From positions 1 to 26,253 of the forward strand of contig DDSR01000331.1 of the NCBI GenBank assembly GCA_002343455.1: 26,253 bases of DNA, in the 5' to 3' direction. Source of the DNA: Deltaproteobacteria bacterium UBA2385 (lineage in GTDB: Bacteria; Myxococcota_A; UBA796; UBA2385). Under the pieces are notes generated by a model. The model was not told the DNA's origin and did no database searches. It worked only from the letters and a program-made list of their open reading frames with translations. The stretch's first letter is position 1. Each line of letters opens with the position of its first letter. Made by a program: the position numbers and the translations under genes. Positions 1-8,369 of the stretch are shown piece after piece.

Positions 1-86
1 CGCTTGCGGGGGGAGGTGCCGAGCGGAGCGAGGCGGAGGGGGGTCGTCCTGCCCCCAGCCCCCGCTGTTTCTGGATAGTCGGCCTC

Positions 87-812
87 ATGCCCGACTCCCC
101 CGCCCGACGCGCCCGCCCGCCGCAGATCCTGGTCCTGGAGATGGGCCCGGCCAATCCCCAGGTCCACGAGCAGATCGGCGGCTACTCCGACTGGTTCCGG
201 CGGCAGCTGGAGCCCCGGGGCGCGCAGATCACGCCCGTCGCGGTCCACGACAGCGAGGTCCTGCCCTACGGCGGCCGCTACGACGGCATCATCCTCAGCG
301 GCAGCGCCTGCGGGGTGCGCGACCAGCTGCCCTGGATGAACATCACCGGCCGCTGGGCGGTGGCGATGGCGGCCCACACGCCGGTGCTGGGCGTCTGCTT
401 CGGCCACCAGCTCATCGGCGAGGCCCTGGGCGGCCGGGTCGAGCCCCATCCCGATGGCCCCGAGTGGGGGACCTTCGACCTTGCCCTGACGGAGGAGGGG
501 CGCAAGGACCCGCTCTTCGAGGGCCTGCCCGAGGTGCTCCAGGTCCAGCAGCTCCATCGCGACCTCGTCATCCGTGAGCCCGACCCTCACCGCTTCACCC
601 GCCTCGCCGGCAACGCGCACACGCCTCTCCAGGCCTACGCCGTGGGCCCCTGGCTGCGGGCGGTGCAGTTCCACCCCGAGCTGTCCGACGCCGACCTCGA
701 CGTCATCCTGAAGGCCCGCGACTGGGCGCCGACCGCGCCGCTGCGCCCCTCGGACCATGGCTCGCGGATCCTGGCCAACTGGCTGCGCTCCTACGTGCTA
801 CGCGCCGGCTGA
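87..812 (+). CDS. Class I glutamine amidotransferase (GATase1) protein
   Basis: This 241-residue protein has the fold signature of a stand-alone class I glutamine amidotransferase, related to the GMP-synthase glutaminase domain. The nucleophile is seen as Cys104 in GVCFGHQ, and the partner His196 and Glu198 lie in QFHPEL, so the Cys-His-Glu triad is complete. An oxyanion-type loop (ILSGSACGV) lies near residue 70. The family releases ammonia from glutamine or hydrolyses gamma-glutamyl bonds, usually in the cytoplasm. No synthetase domain or obvious partner is adjacent, so the substrate is unknown. The ATG at 87 is the first good start, but its ribosome binding site is weak. The 3' end runs 15 bases into the convergent gene at 798-1760. 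Gamma-glutamyl peptide hydrolase or GMP-synthase-like protein are both possible names. Confidence 0.85.
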   Translation: MPDSPARRARPPQILVLEMGPANPQVHEQIGGYSDWFRRQLEPRGAQITPVAVHDSEVLPYGGRYDGIILSGSACGVRDQLPWMNITGRWAVAMAAHTPVLGVCFGHQLIGEALGGRVEPHPDGPEWGTFDLALTEEGRKDPLFEGLPEVLQVQQLHRDLVIREPDPHRFTRLAGNAHTPLQAYAVGPWLRAVQFHPELSDADLDVILKARDWAPTAPLRPSDHGSRILANWLRSYVLRAG

Positions 813-1760
813 CGCGGCTTCGGGGTCGGCGGGATGCGGCCACATCGGCCGGCTCCAGCCGCCCTTGCCGTCGGGCTTGCCCAGCCAGCGCTCGGGGTCC
901 TCCAGCACCCGCACGAAGCTGCGGATGCCGTCCCGGGCGGTCAGGCCGTCGTCGATGCGCTCGTCGTAGCTGAAGCGGATCGGCAGGACCCGGCCGACGA
1001 CGACCTTGCCGTCCTCGACCACCGGACGCTCCTCGACCTTGCCCACCATCAGGAAGAGCGGGCAGCTGCCGTACTCGTAGAGGTGGTGGAAGCCTGCGCC
1101 CATGTCCAGGCTGCCCAGGTTGGCCAGGAAGACGCTGGTGTACATGCCGTCGCCCTTGATGAAGAAGGCGGGCAGCAGGTTGAAGTGGTCCAGGCCGCGC
1201 AGCAGCCGCGCCGCCAGGGCCAGGAGAGGCCGCGGCAGGGCGTTGAAGAGGTCGAACTCCTTGTCGGCGGCGGTCTTGCGGCCGGAGCGCTCGTCCTGGA
1301 TGTTGCCGTTCATGCGCCCGCAGAGCGAGTCGAAGGCCTCGCCGTCTTGCATCAGCAGCTTGACGACCGAGAGCTTGGCCTCCTTGTCGAGCTTCTTGCG
1401 CTTCATCGAGAAGGTGATCCAGCGCCCGTTCCGGGCGTAGAGGCGCTGCCCGACGACGAACTGGTTCATGCGAGGGTTCTCGGCCACGCCGACGTTGATG
1501 GCGGCGACGAAGGCGTGGCTGACGCTGGCCTGCAGCTCGGACGGCAGGCTGGCCAGCCAGGCTTCGAGCTTCTCGGACCGCAGCATGTGCTCGAAGTAGA
1601 CGATGGACTCGTTGCGGCCGGGCATGATGAAGAACATCAGGCGCCGGTAGGGGGGCACCTTGACCATCCGGCCGTCCGGGCGGCCGGTCTTCAGGCCGGC
1701 CAGCAGCCAGAGGAGGGCGAGGGCGAACAACACGAGCAGGAGGAGCTGGGAGAGGTTCAT
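798..1760 (-). CDS. Membrane-anchored E2-acyltransferase-like (CAT-fold) protein
   Basis: This is a 320-residue protein with one N-terminal membrane segment (residues 4-22). Its C-terminal half (about 205-290) resembles the catalytic domain of 2-oxoacid dehydrogenase E2 acyltransferases: an SNLG-like ANLG at 213-216, a FLMVGKVEERPVV stretch, and the end motif SYDERIDDG at 264-272. In true E2 enzymes the end motif is DHRxxDG with a catalytic His; here Glu267 occupies the His position while Asp271-Gly272 remain. There is no lipoyl domain and no E1-binding domain. The ATG at 1760 is chosen because the membrane segment begins directly after it; the frame stays open upstream, but that part is basic, low in quality and overlaps the divergent gene. 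It may be a non-catalytic or altered acyltransferase at the inner membrane. The divergent operon encodes an E1 fusion, which may be related. Confidence 0.7.
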   Translation of the reverse strand: MNLSQLLLLVLFALALLWLLAGLKTGRPDGRMVKVPPYRRLMFFIMPGRNESIVYFEHMLRSEKLEAWLASLPSELQASVSHAFVAAINVGVAENPRMNQFVVGQRLYARNGRWITFSMKRKKLDKEAKLSVVKLLMQDGEAFDSLCGRMNGNIQDERSGRKTAADKEFDLFNALPRPLLALAARLLRGLDHFNLLPAFFIKGDGMYTSVFLANLGSLDMGAGFHHLYEYGSCPLFLMVGKVEERPVVEDGKVVVGRVLPIRFSYDERIDDGLTARDGIRSFVRVLEDPERWLGKPDGKGGWSRPMWPHPADPEAASAGA

Positions 1761-1839
1761 GCCCCCGCTCGTAATCGGCTGCGAGAGCAGGGGCCGTCGC
1801 GCGCCGGGCCGGATAGGACCCGCCCACCCTGGAGGACCG

Positions 1840-2994
1840 ATGCACGCCGACGAGCGTTCCGCCCGTGCCGCAGCCGATGTCGCTCGAATCAACGCCTTCT
1901 TTCCGATCATGCCGGTGCTGGGAAACCGCTGGGCCGCCAGCCGCCCCTTCGAGGGTCGGACCATCGTGCTCTCGGCGCACCTGACGACGCTCACCGCGAC
2001 CCTGCTGCGAGAGCTCTCCCTGGGCGGCGGGACCTGGATCGTCGTCGGCGCCAGCGAGGCGACCACCGACCAGGGCGTCGTCAACCTGCTCCGCGACTAC
2101 GGAATGGACGTCTACGCCCCCGGCGGACGCGAGGATCACCTCGCCCGCGCTCTCGATCACGAGCCCGACCTGCTGGCCGACGTCGGCGGCCTGCTGATCG
2201 CCAACGCGATCGAGCGCCGCCCCGACCTGGCCAAGAAGATCAAGGCCGCGGTCGAGGTGACCCGCTCGGGCGTGACCCGGCTGCAAGGCATGAAGCTGCC
2301 CTTCGGCGTGATCAACATCAACGACAGCCAGCTCAAGTACGGGGTCGAGAACCGCCATGGCGTGGGCGAGGGCCTCTGGCACTCGGTCCAGACCCTGACC
2401 GGCATGCACCTCTCCGGTCGCCGGGTGGGCGTCATCGGCTACGGCCCGGTCGGCCGCGGGGTGGCCGCCTACGCGCGCGCCGCCGGCGCCGCGGTCGAGG
2501 TCGTCGAGACCAACCCGATCCGCCGCCTCTATGCCCACTACGACGGCTACCCGGTGCCCCGGCCCGAGGACATGCTCAAGCGGGTCGGCATCGTGGTGAC
2601 GGCCAGCGGGCGCATCGGCGTGCTCAAGGTCAGCGACCTGGCCGGCGCCCGCGAGGGCATCGTCCTGGTCAACGTCGGCCATGGCAACGACGAGATCGAC
2701 GTGCAAGGCATCCTCTCGGCCTCGTCCGGGGTGGATCATGTCGCCGAGAAGGTCGTGCGCTACAAGCTCGAAGGCGGGCCGACCGTAGTCCTGCTGGCGG
2801 GCGGGCACCCGCTGAACATCGTGATGAACAGCGGCTCGCCCGAGCCGGTGCTGCTGCACTTCGCCCTGCTGGGCCTGACGCTGGAGTGGCTGACCGGCAA
2901 CCCGGTGGCCCCCGGCATGATCGACGTGCTGCCCGCTATCGAGGAGGAGGCCGCCAACCTGGCCTTGCAGGCCCTCGGCATGGGCCATGGCTGA
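1840..2994 (+). CDS. Adenosylhomocysteinase-like NAD-binding protein
   Basis: This 384-residue protein aligns along most of its length with S-adenosylhomocysteine hydrolase. Visible are the N-terminal LSAHLTTLTATLL block, a NINDSQLKYGVEN block (161-171) matching VNDSxxKxxxDN of the family, and a Rossmann NAD site GYGPVGRG (200-207). It is shorter than usual (about 430-470 residues) and lacks the C-terminal DxYRY tail. Catalytic positions differ: the DDGGD motif reads ADVGG, the second Glu of EETTTG is Val140, and the family Asp after the catalytic Lys is Glu170; the Lys itself is kept as Lys166. The ATG at 1840 is preceded by GGAGGA at 1831-1836, which decides the start over earlier in-frame ATGs. 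It is the first gene of a plus-strand run. It may not be a true SAH hydrolase. Confidence 0.75.
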   Translation: MHADERSARAAADVARINAFFPIMPVLGNRWAASRPFEGRTIVLSAHLTTLTATLLRELSLGGGTWIVVGASEATTDQGVVNLLRDYGMDVYAPGGREDHLARALDHEPDLLADVGGLLIANAIERRPDLAKKIKAAVEVTRSGVTRLQGMKLPFGVININDSQLKYGVENRHGVGEGLWHSVQTLTGMHLSGRRVGVIGYGPVGRGVAAYARAAGAAVEVVETNPIRRLYAHYDGYPVPRPEDMLKRVGIVVTASGRIGVLKVSDLAGAREGIVLVNVGHGNDEIDVQGILSASSGVDHVAEKVVRYKLEGGPTVVLLAGGHPLNIVMNSGSPEPVLLHFALLGLTLEWLTGNPVAPGMIDVLPAIEEEAANLALQALGMGHG

Positions 2995-3595
2995 GGCCGC
3001 GCCGGCCTGGGCTCGCGGAATGGTCGCGGCCCTCGCCCGCAAGGACCATCGCTACGTCCTGAGCAACGCCGAGCCGGCGCTCCAGGCCGCCTCCGACCAG
3101 CCCGGCTTGCTCGCACGGGTCCACACCTGGCTGGCCCAGGCGCACCACGGGCTCGGCCAGGACGAGGAGGCCCGGGAGCAGATCCGCCTGGCCGTGCGGG
3201 CCGTGAAGGAGGCGGGCGACCCCGAGGGCCTCGCCCAGATCCGCGGGCTGCGGCGCACCATCCTCGCCGCGGCGCAGGCCGCCGAGGAGTCCCCTCCCCC
3301 CCCTCCCGAGGCCGAAGATCCCGAGCTCTCCCCTGCCCTCGCCGCCCTGCGCGCCGGCCAACACGAGCTCGCCCTCGACCGGGCCCGGCAGGCCCGCGAG
3401 GCCGCTCGCATGCGCGCCGATCCCCGCACCGAGGTGCTGGCCCTGCTGCTGATGGCCCGCGTTCCCGGGCACACCGAGGCCAGCGTGCTCGCCGCCCGCG
3501 AGGTGGCCGACTCGGTCGGTGACATGAACCTCGTCACCGCCGTCACCCGCGCCGCCCGCGAGCTCGGCATGGAGCTGAGCGTGCGGGTGTTCTGA
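2987..3595 (+). CDS. Small helical-repeat (TPR-like) protein, function unknown
   Basis: This 202-residue, almost wholly alpha-helical protein is not recognised as a named family. Two helical halves, about residues 5-98 and 112-198, are joined by a proline- and glutamate-rich linker (around 100-110). Patterns such as LLARVHTWLAQAHHGLGQDEEAREQ and LAALRAGQHELALDRARQA look like tetratricopeptide repeats, so a protein-binding role is likely. There is no signal peptide or membrane segment. Its ATG lies inside the end of the upstream adenosylhomocysteinase-like gene (ATGGCTGA, 8-base overlap), so translation is probably coupled. It could be an accessory subunit of that protein or of the downstream E1, but nothing in the sequence proves a partner. 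Confidence 0.75.
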   Translation: MAEAAPAWARGMVAALARKDHRYVLSNAEPALQAASDQPGLLARVHTWLAQAHHGLGQDEEAREQIRLAVRAVKEAGDPEGLAQIRGLRRTILAAAQAAEESPPPPPEAEDPELSPALAALRAGQHELALDRARQAREAARMRADPRTEVLALLLMARVPGHTEASVLAAREVADSVGDMNLVTAVTRAARELGMELSVRVF

Positions 3596-3654
3596 TCCTC
3601 CCGCTGCGCATCCTTTCTGATTATTGCGCGGCCCCCTCCCTCCAGGCGAGCCCC

Positions 3655-5922
3655 ATGGCCGTCAACCGCGCCCAGCTCCTCGACGAGAAGTACCTCCAGG
3701 CCCTGGCCGAGCTCCCGGCGGCCGAGCCGCGGGTCGATCTGGACGCGCCGGTCCGGCCGGGCAGCCCGATCCGCGGGCGGCAGGCCCTGGCCGTCTTCCA
3801 GAGCATGGTGGAGAGCCGCCACCTGGACCTCGCCGCGCGCGAGCTGAAGGCCCGCAACGAGGGCTACTACACGATCGGCAGCAGCGGTCACGAGGCCAAC
3901 GCCGCCGTGGCCTGGGCGCTGCGGCCGACCGATCCGGCCTACCTGCACTACCGCAGCGGGGGCTTCTTCGTGCAGCGCGCCCGCCAGGTCCCCGGCCAGA
4001 CCCCCCTGCTCGACGTGCTGCTGGGCATCGTCGCCGCGGTCGATGAGCCCATCGCCGGCGGCCGGCACAAGGTCTTCGGCAGCAAGGCGCTGAACATCCC
4101 CCCCCAGACCTCGACCATCGCCAGCCACCTGCCCAAGGCGGTCGGCGCGGCCTTCGCCATCCCCCGGGCCAAGCGCCTCGGCCTGCCCCTGCCCGTGCCG
4201 CCGGACACCATCGTGACCTGCTCCTTCGGCGACGCCAGCAGCAACCACGCCTCGGCCAGCACCGCATTCAACGCCGCCGCCATCGCCCACCACCAGAACC
4301 TGCCCTGCCCGATCCTCTTCGTGTGTGAGGACAACGGCATCGGCATCAGCACCCGCACCCCCGGGGGCTGGGTCCAGGCCCGCATCCAGGCCATGGCCGG
4401 CCTGCACTACATCGGCGCCGACGGGCTCGACCTGGTCGAGGCGATGGAGGCCGCCGCGCAGGCGGTCGAGCACTGCCGCAGCCACCGCAGCCCCGTCTTC
4501 CTGCACCTGCGGCTGGTGCGGCTGCTGGGCCACGCTGGCAGCGACGTCGAGCAGCTCTACCGCTCGCTCCCGGAGATCGAGGCGGCCGAGGCGCTGGACC
4601 CGGTCCTCGCCAGCGCGAGGCAGCTCATCGAGCTGGGCTGGCTCAGCCCCCAGGACGCCATCGACCTCTACCAGGACGCCCGCGAGCGCTGCCTCGCCCT
4701 CTGCGACGAGGTCCTCACCCGCCGCCGCCTGGAGAGCGCGGCCGAGGTGATGGCCCCCCTCTCGCCCTGGCGGCCCGAGCTCGTCGCCGCGCAGGCCACC
4801 CGCGACGCCCCCCAGGACCGGCGCGAGGCCTTCTTCGGCCGCCTGCCCGAAGAGGACCGCCCCCGCCATATGGCCATGCTGATCAACCGGGCCCTGGGCG
4901 ACGCCTTGCTCGCCTGGCCCAACGCGCTCATCTTCGGCGAGGACGTGGCCCGCAAGGGCGGCGTCTACCACGTCACGGCCGAGCTCTCCGAGAAGGCCGG
5001 CCTGGGGAGGGTCTTCAACACCCCGCTGGACGAGACGGGCATCCTGGGCCTGGCGCAGGGCGCGGGCTCCATGGGCCTGCTCCCCATCCCCGAGATCCAG
5101 TACCTCGCCTACCTGCACAACGCCGTCGACCAGCTCCGGGGCGAAGCCGGCAGCTTGCAGTTCTTCAGCCAGGGCCAGTTCAAGAACCCGATGGTCGTGC
5201 GCATCGCAGGGCTGGCCTACCAGAAGGGCTTTGGCGGCCACTTCCACAACGACAACGGGATCGCCGCCATCCGCGAGGTCCCCGGCCTGGTGCTGGCCTG
5301 CCCCAGCAACGGCCGCGACGCCGTCGGCATGCTGCGCACCCTGCTGGGCGCGGCTGCGGCCGAAGGCACCGTCAGCGTCTTCCTCGAGCCGATCGCCCTC
5401 TACATGACCCGCGATCTGTACGAGGACAAAGACGGCCGCTGGGCCTTCCGCTACCCCGCCCCCGGCTTCGCCCTGCCCCTGGGCGAGGTGCAGGCCTGGA
5501 CCCCCTGGGAGGAGCAGGCCGCCTGGGAGGGCGAGGAGCCTCCGCTCCCGCTGGAGGGAGGCGATCTCACGGTGCTCAGCTTCGCCAACGGCCTCTGGAT
5601 GAGCCTGCGCGTCGCCCGCAAGCTGGCCGCTGAGGGCATCCGCTGCCGCGTCGTGGACCTGCGCTGGCTCAAGCCCCTGCCCGAGGCCGCGCTGTTGGAG
5701 GAGGTCGCCCGGACCGGCCGCTGCCTGGTGGTGGACGAGTGCCGCGAGCACAGCGGCATCGCCGACGAGCTCGTCAGCCTGGTCGCCCGGACCCTGCCCG
5801 GCACCCCCGTCGCCCGCATCCAGGCCGCCGACACCTACATCCCGCTCGGAGGCGCGGCCAACCTGGTGCTGCTGCAGGAAGCCGACATCGAAGCCGCCAT
5901 CCGCGCCTTGTGGGGAGCCTGA
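3655..5922 (+). CDS. Fused 2-oxoacid (branched-chain type) dehydrogenase E1 alpha-beta
   Basis: The 755-residue protein joins both E1 subunits of a thiamine-diphosphate 2-oxoacid dehydrogenase in one chain. Residues 40-385 are alpha-like, with the cofactor-binding stretch GDASSN (192-197) and CEDNGIGIS (224-232); the classical GDG is GDA here, as I recall for a subset of branched-chain E1 enzymes. Residues about 400-755 are beta-like (FGEDVARKGGVY, then the transketolase C-terminal region near DLRWLKPLPE). The expected role is decarboxylation of branched-chain 2-oxoacids and acyl transfer to a lipoylated E2. No lipoyl-bearing E2 or E3 gene is in the window. It is followed after 3 bases by the FabD-like gene, suggesting joint use of acyl groups. 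The ATG at 3655 has AGGCGA upstream. Confidence 0.88.
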   Translation: MAVNRAQLLDEKYLQALAELPAAEPRVDLDAPVRPGSPIRGRQALAVFQSMVESRHLDLAARELKARNEGYYTIGSSGHEANAAVAWALRPTDPAYLHYRSGGFFVQRARQVPGQTPLLDVLLGIVAAVDEPIAGGRHKVFGSKALNIPPQTSTIASHLPKAVGAAFAIPRAKRLGLPLPVPPDTIVTCSFGDASSNHASASTAFNAAAIAHHQNLPCPILFVCEDNGIGISTRTPGGWVQARIQAMAGLHYIGADGLDLVEAMEAAAQAVEHCRSHRSPVFLHLRLVRLLGHAGSDVEQLYRSLPEIEAAEALDPVLASARQLIELGWLSPQDAIDLYQDARERCLALCDEVLTRRRLESAAEVMAPLSPWRPELVAAQATRDAPQDRREAFFGRLPEEDRPRHMAMLINRALGDALLAWPNALIFGEDVARKGGVYHVTAELSEKAGLGRVFNTPLDETGILGLAQGAGSMGLLPIPEIQYLAYLHNAVDQLRGEAGSLQFFSQGQFKNPMVVRIAGLAYQKGFGGHFHNDNGIAAIREVPGLVLACPSNGRDAVGMLRTLLGAAAAEGTVSVFLEPIALYMTRDLYEDKDGRWAFRYPAPGFALPLGEVQAWTPWEEQAAWEGEEPPLPLEGGDLTVLSFANGLWMSLRVARKLAAEGIRCRVVDLRWLKPLPEAALLEEVARTGRCLVVDECREHSGIADELVSLVARTLPGTPVARIQAADTYIPLGGAANLVLLQEADIEAAIRALWGA

Positions 5923-5925
5923 ACC

Positions 5926-6969
5926 ATGTCCGCGCTACGAGTCCTCGTCCTCTGTCCCGGCCGCGGCAGCTACCTGAAGGAGGACCTCGGCAGCCTCGCC
6001 GGAGTGGTCTCCCCCGCCGTGGATCGCTTTGAACAGCTGCGCCGACAGGCCGGTCGGCCCTCCTTGCGCGAGATCGACGGCGCGGGGCGCTTCGACCCGA
6101 ACCTGCACCTGCGGGGCGAGCACGCCAGCTCGCTGACCGCGGCGATCAGCCTCGCGGACCTCGAACAGATCTCCCCCGACAAGGCCCAGGTCGTCGGCGT
6201 CTGTGGCAACTCCATGGGCTGGTACACGGCCCTCGGCTACGCCGGTGCGCTGCCGATGGAGGACTGCGCCCGGCTGATCGAGACCATGGGCGCCTGGCAG
6301 GCCTCCGACCAGCACGGCGTCGTCGGCGGGCAGATCGTCTACCCCCTGGTGGGCGAGGACTGGCGGATGGACCCGGCCGCACGTGCCCGGGTCGAGCAGG
6401 CCGTCGCGGAGATCCCCGATCTGTACTGGTCGATCCGCCTGGGCGGGCAGGCCGTGCTGGGTGGCAGCGAGCAGGCCCTGGCCACGGCGGCGCAGCGCCT
6501 GCCCCCGATCGTCCAGGGCAGCCTCAGCTTCCCCCTGCGGCTGCCCTTCCACTCGGCCTTCCACACCCCCCTGCTGGCCGCGACCGCCGAGCGCGCCGAG
6601 GCCGAGCTCTCCGACCTCGACTGGGGTGCCCCCCGCCTGCCCCTTGTCGACGGCGCCGGGCAGCTCTGGCGGCCCCGCTGGGCCGATCCGGCGGCGCTGG
6701 CGGCCTGGACACTCGGCCCCCAGGTGGTCGAGCCCTTCGACTTCAGCCTGATGTTGAAGGTCGCCCTGGGCGAGCTGGCCCCCGACGCCGTGGTGTTGCC
6801 CGGCCCCAACAGCAAGCTCGGCGGGGCCGTCGCCCAGGCCATGATCTCCCTGGGCTGGCAGGGCCTGCGCCACAAGGACGACTTCGTCGACCGCCAGCGG
6901 GGCCCGCGCCCCCTCCTCCTGGCCATGCGCTGGCCCGACCAGCGCCGCCGCCTCCTCGCGGAAGCCTGA
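5926..6969 (+). CDS. FabD-like acyltransferase (ACP acyltransferase family)
   Basis: This 347-residue protein follows the malonyl-CoA:ACP acyltransferase pattern: PGRGSY near the N terminus (FabD has PGQGSQ), a nucleophile elbow GNSMG with Ser96 (FabD has GHSLG), a VLGGSEQAL segment and a catalytic-type His209 in LPFHSAFH. The Arg that binds the malonyl carboxylate in FabD, just before the RG-LMQ stretch, is not found; the aligned position is near Met121 in ETMGAWQ. The elbow His is Asn95. These changes suggest an acyl group without a free carboxylate, which is inference. The gene begins 3 bases after the E1 fusion stop and ends in a TGATG overlap with the HD-domain gene, so it is clearly part of the operon. 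Confidence 0.78.
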   Translation: MSALRVLVLCPGRGSYLKEDLGSLAGVVSPAVDRFEQLRRQAGRPSLREIDGAGRFDPNLHLRGEHASSLTAAISLADLEQISPDKAQVVGVCGNSMGWYTALGYAGALPMEDCARLIETMGAWQASDQHGVVGGQIVYPLVGEDWRMDPAARARVEQAVAEIPDLYWSIRLGGQAVLGGSEQALATAAQRLPPIVQGSLSFPLRLPFHSAFHTPLLAATAERAEAELSDLDWGAPRLPLVDGAGQLWRPRWADPAALAAWTLGPQVVEPFDFSLMLKVALGELAPDAVVLPGPNSKLGGAVAQAMISLGWQGLRHKDDFVDRQRGPRPLLLAMRWPDQRRRLLAEA

Positions 6970-7487
6970 TGCGCCCGCCTCTGCCTCCACAGGTGCTCGA
7001 CCTCGCCCTGGCCCTGAAAGAGCAGCCCCGCGCCGGCTGGCTCCGCGTCGGCCTCGCCCAGCCCGAGAGCGTCGCCGCCCACTCCTGGGGGCTGGCCTGG
7101 CTGGCCCTGGTGCTGGCGCCCCCGCACCTCGACCGGGCTCGCCTGCTGGCCCTGTGCGCCCTGCACGATCTGCCCGAAGCGGTCGTCGGCGACATCACCC
7201 CCCACGACGGGATCTCCCGCCAGGACAAGGCCGACCGCGAGCGCAGCGCCGCCGCTACGATGCTGGCCACGCGGCCCGATCTGTGGGGGCTGTGGGAGGA
7301 CTACGAGAAGGACCGCAGCGAGGAGGCCCACTTCGTCCACCAGCTCGACAAGCTCGACATGGCGCTGCAAGCGCTGCGCTATGCCCGGCTGCACGGGACC
7401 GAGGTGGCAGAGTTCCTGACCAGCGCGCGGGCGGGGATTGACGATCCGGGGCTGCTGGCCGTGCTCGACGCGGCGGAGGCGGCCTAG
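6969..7487 (+). CDS. HD-domain protein, YfbR-like nucleotidase family
   Basis: This 172-residue HD-superfamily protein has the metal ligands of the YfbR/HDDC2 group: His38 in SVAAHSWG, His66-Asp67 in CALHDLPE, and Asp127 or Asp130 in QLDKLDMAL. Glu70 and the VVGDITP stretch also fit 5'-deoxynucleotidases, which remove phosphate from deoxynucleoside monophosphates in the cytoplasm. The length matches the family (about 170-200). The ATG overlaps the upstream stop (TGATG). Its TAG stop shares the palindromic CTAG with the stop of the convergent HIT gene, a four-base overlap. Why a nucleotidase should follow acyl-metabolism genes is unclear. Confidence 0.85.
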   Translation: MRPPLPPQVLDLALALKEQPRAGWLRVGLAQPESVAAHSWGLAWLALVLAPPHLDRARLLALCALHDLPEAVVGDITPHDGISRQDKADRERSAAATMLATRPDLWGLWEDYEKDRSEEAHFVHQLDKLDMALQALRYARLHGTEVAEFLTSARAGIDDPGLLAVLDAAEAA

Positions 7488-7822
7488 CCCGGCGGCCAGC
7501 TCATCGCGCGCCCGCCCAGGATGTGAAGGTGCAGGTGCGGCACGCTCTGTCCACCCAGGGCGCCGACGTTTGTGACAATGCGGTAGCCCTGTTCCTCGAG
7601 GCCCAGGTCACGCGCCACCTTTGCCGCTACCAGCATCAGGTGACCGAGCATCAGCTCGTCTTCGGGCACCGCCGCGGCGACGCTGACGATGGCCGACTTG
7701 GGGATGACCAGCACATGGACCGGGGCGACGGGGTTGATGTCGCGGAAGGCCATGACACGCCCGTCTTCGTAGACGATGTCGGCCCCGATCTCGCCGTCGA
7801 TGATCTTCTGGAAGATGCTCAT
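7484..7822 (-). CDS. HIT family (HINT-type) nucleotide-binding protein
   Basis: This 112-residue protein is a histidine-triad hydrolase of the HINT/PKCI branch. The triad HLHLHIL is at residues 96-102, with His98 as the expected nucleophile; the N-terminal [17 protein letters not shown] and [18 protein letters not shown] blocks are typical. HINT proteins hydrolyse adenosine phosphoramidates and acyl-adenylates in the cytoplasm. The length is as expected. It lies 25 bases after the secreted-protein gene at 7848-8369 and is probably the last gene of the sigma-factor unit, although a separate role is likely. The upstream purine run (GGGAAAG) is a modest ribosome site. Confidence 0.92.
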   Translation of the reverse strand: MSIFQKIIDGEIGADIVYEDGRVMAFRDINPVAPVHVLVIPKSAIVSVAAAVPEDELMLGHLMLVAAKVARDLGLEEQGYRIVTNVGALGGQSVPHLHLHILGGRAMSWPPG

Positions 7823-7847
7823 GAGCTTTCCCGGTTGGCAGGAGAGC

Positions 7848-8369
7848 TCAGTAGCGCGCCGTGATCGGCAGGACCAGGATCCCCTCCTTGTACTTGGGGC
7901 CGGCCACGATGACGGTGGCGTTGCGGTTGACCGACATGGTGGTGTCCAGCAGCTGCTTGTCGCCCGCCCCGCTGACCTGGACCCGGACCCGCGCGCGGGC
8001 CTCGTCGCGTCCCAGCAGGCTGACCGTGACCTTGCGGCCGCCCTCGATCGTGTAGGTGGACTTGCCGCCCAGGGCGATCTGGCTCTTCTGCGTGTCCAGC
8101 AGCTCGTAGCCGGTGAAGCGCAGGTGGCTGAGGTAGCGGGTCAGCGAGGAGAGCCGACTGTCCACCTTCTTGTGGGCCGAGGTGGCGTAGACCACCCGCA
8201 GCTCGAGGTCGACCTTGGCCTTGACGGCGGCCTGGGCGAGCTCGACGGTGGGCTGGGCTCGGCTGGCGACCGGACGCGCCTGGGCCTGGGCCGTGCCCGA
8301 GGCGAAAGGCGCCAGGGCGAGCAAGCTGAAGAGGGCGCCGATGCGGAGCAGGTGGGTGGTCTTGGTCAT
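7848..8369 (-). CDS. Secreted/periplasmic protein of unknown function
   Basis: This 173-residue protein has a clear Sec signal peptide (basic start, hydrophobic residues 8-23, likely cleavage after AQA near residue 29-31). The mature part is beta-rich: it begins with a segment around [15 protein letters not shown], continues with [12 protein letters not shown], and ends with VLPITARY. I recognise no named domain; the ending ([12 protein letters not shown]) recalls small periplasmic beta-sandwich proteins. Its ATG overlaps the stop of the anti-sigma gene (ATGA), so it is translationally coupled and likely belongs to the same envelope-sensing unit. Confidence 0.8.
   Translation of the reverse strand: MTKTTHLLRIGALFSLLALAPFASGTAQAQARPVASRAQPTVELAQAAVKAKVDLELRVVYATSAHKKVDSRLSSLTRYLSHLRFTGYELLDTQKSQIALGGKSTYTIEGGRKVTVSLLGRDEARARVRVQVSGAGDKQLLDTTMSVNRNATVIVAGPKYKEGILVLPITARY

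Noticed and set aside
1..86. Possible end of an upstream gene or promoter at the window start
   Set aside because: No family-like coding signal or convincing -35/-10 pair can be read in this short GC-rich stretch.
1660..1839. Upstream extension of the AHCY-like gene
   Set aside because: The extension is basic, covers the divergent gene start and has no ribosome site; GGAGGA before the ATG at 1840 decides the start.
834..3062. Long plus-strand open frame running across two real genes
   Set aside because: It crosses the E2-like gene and the AHCY-like gene in the wrong frame and turns into an Arg/Pro/Gly-rich sequence without motifs.
3052..5751. A 899-codon open frame on the minus strand opposite the E1 fusion
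   Set aside because: The plus strand here encodes clear E1 alpha and beta motifs; the minus frame has low-complexity Ala/Gly/Gln/Val-rich composition typical of antisense frames in GC-rich DNA.
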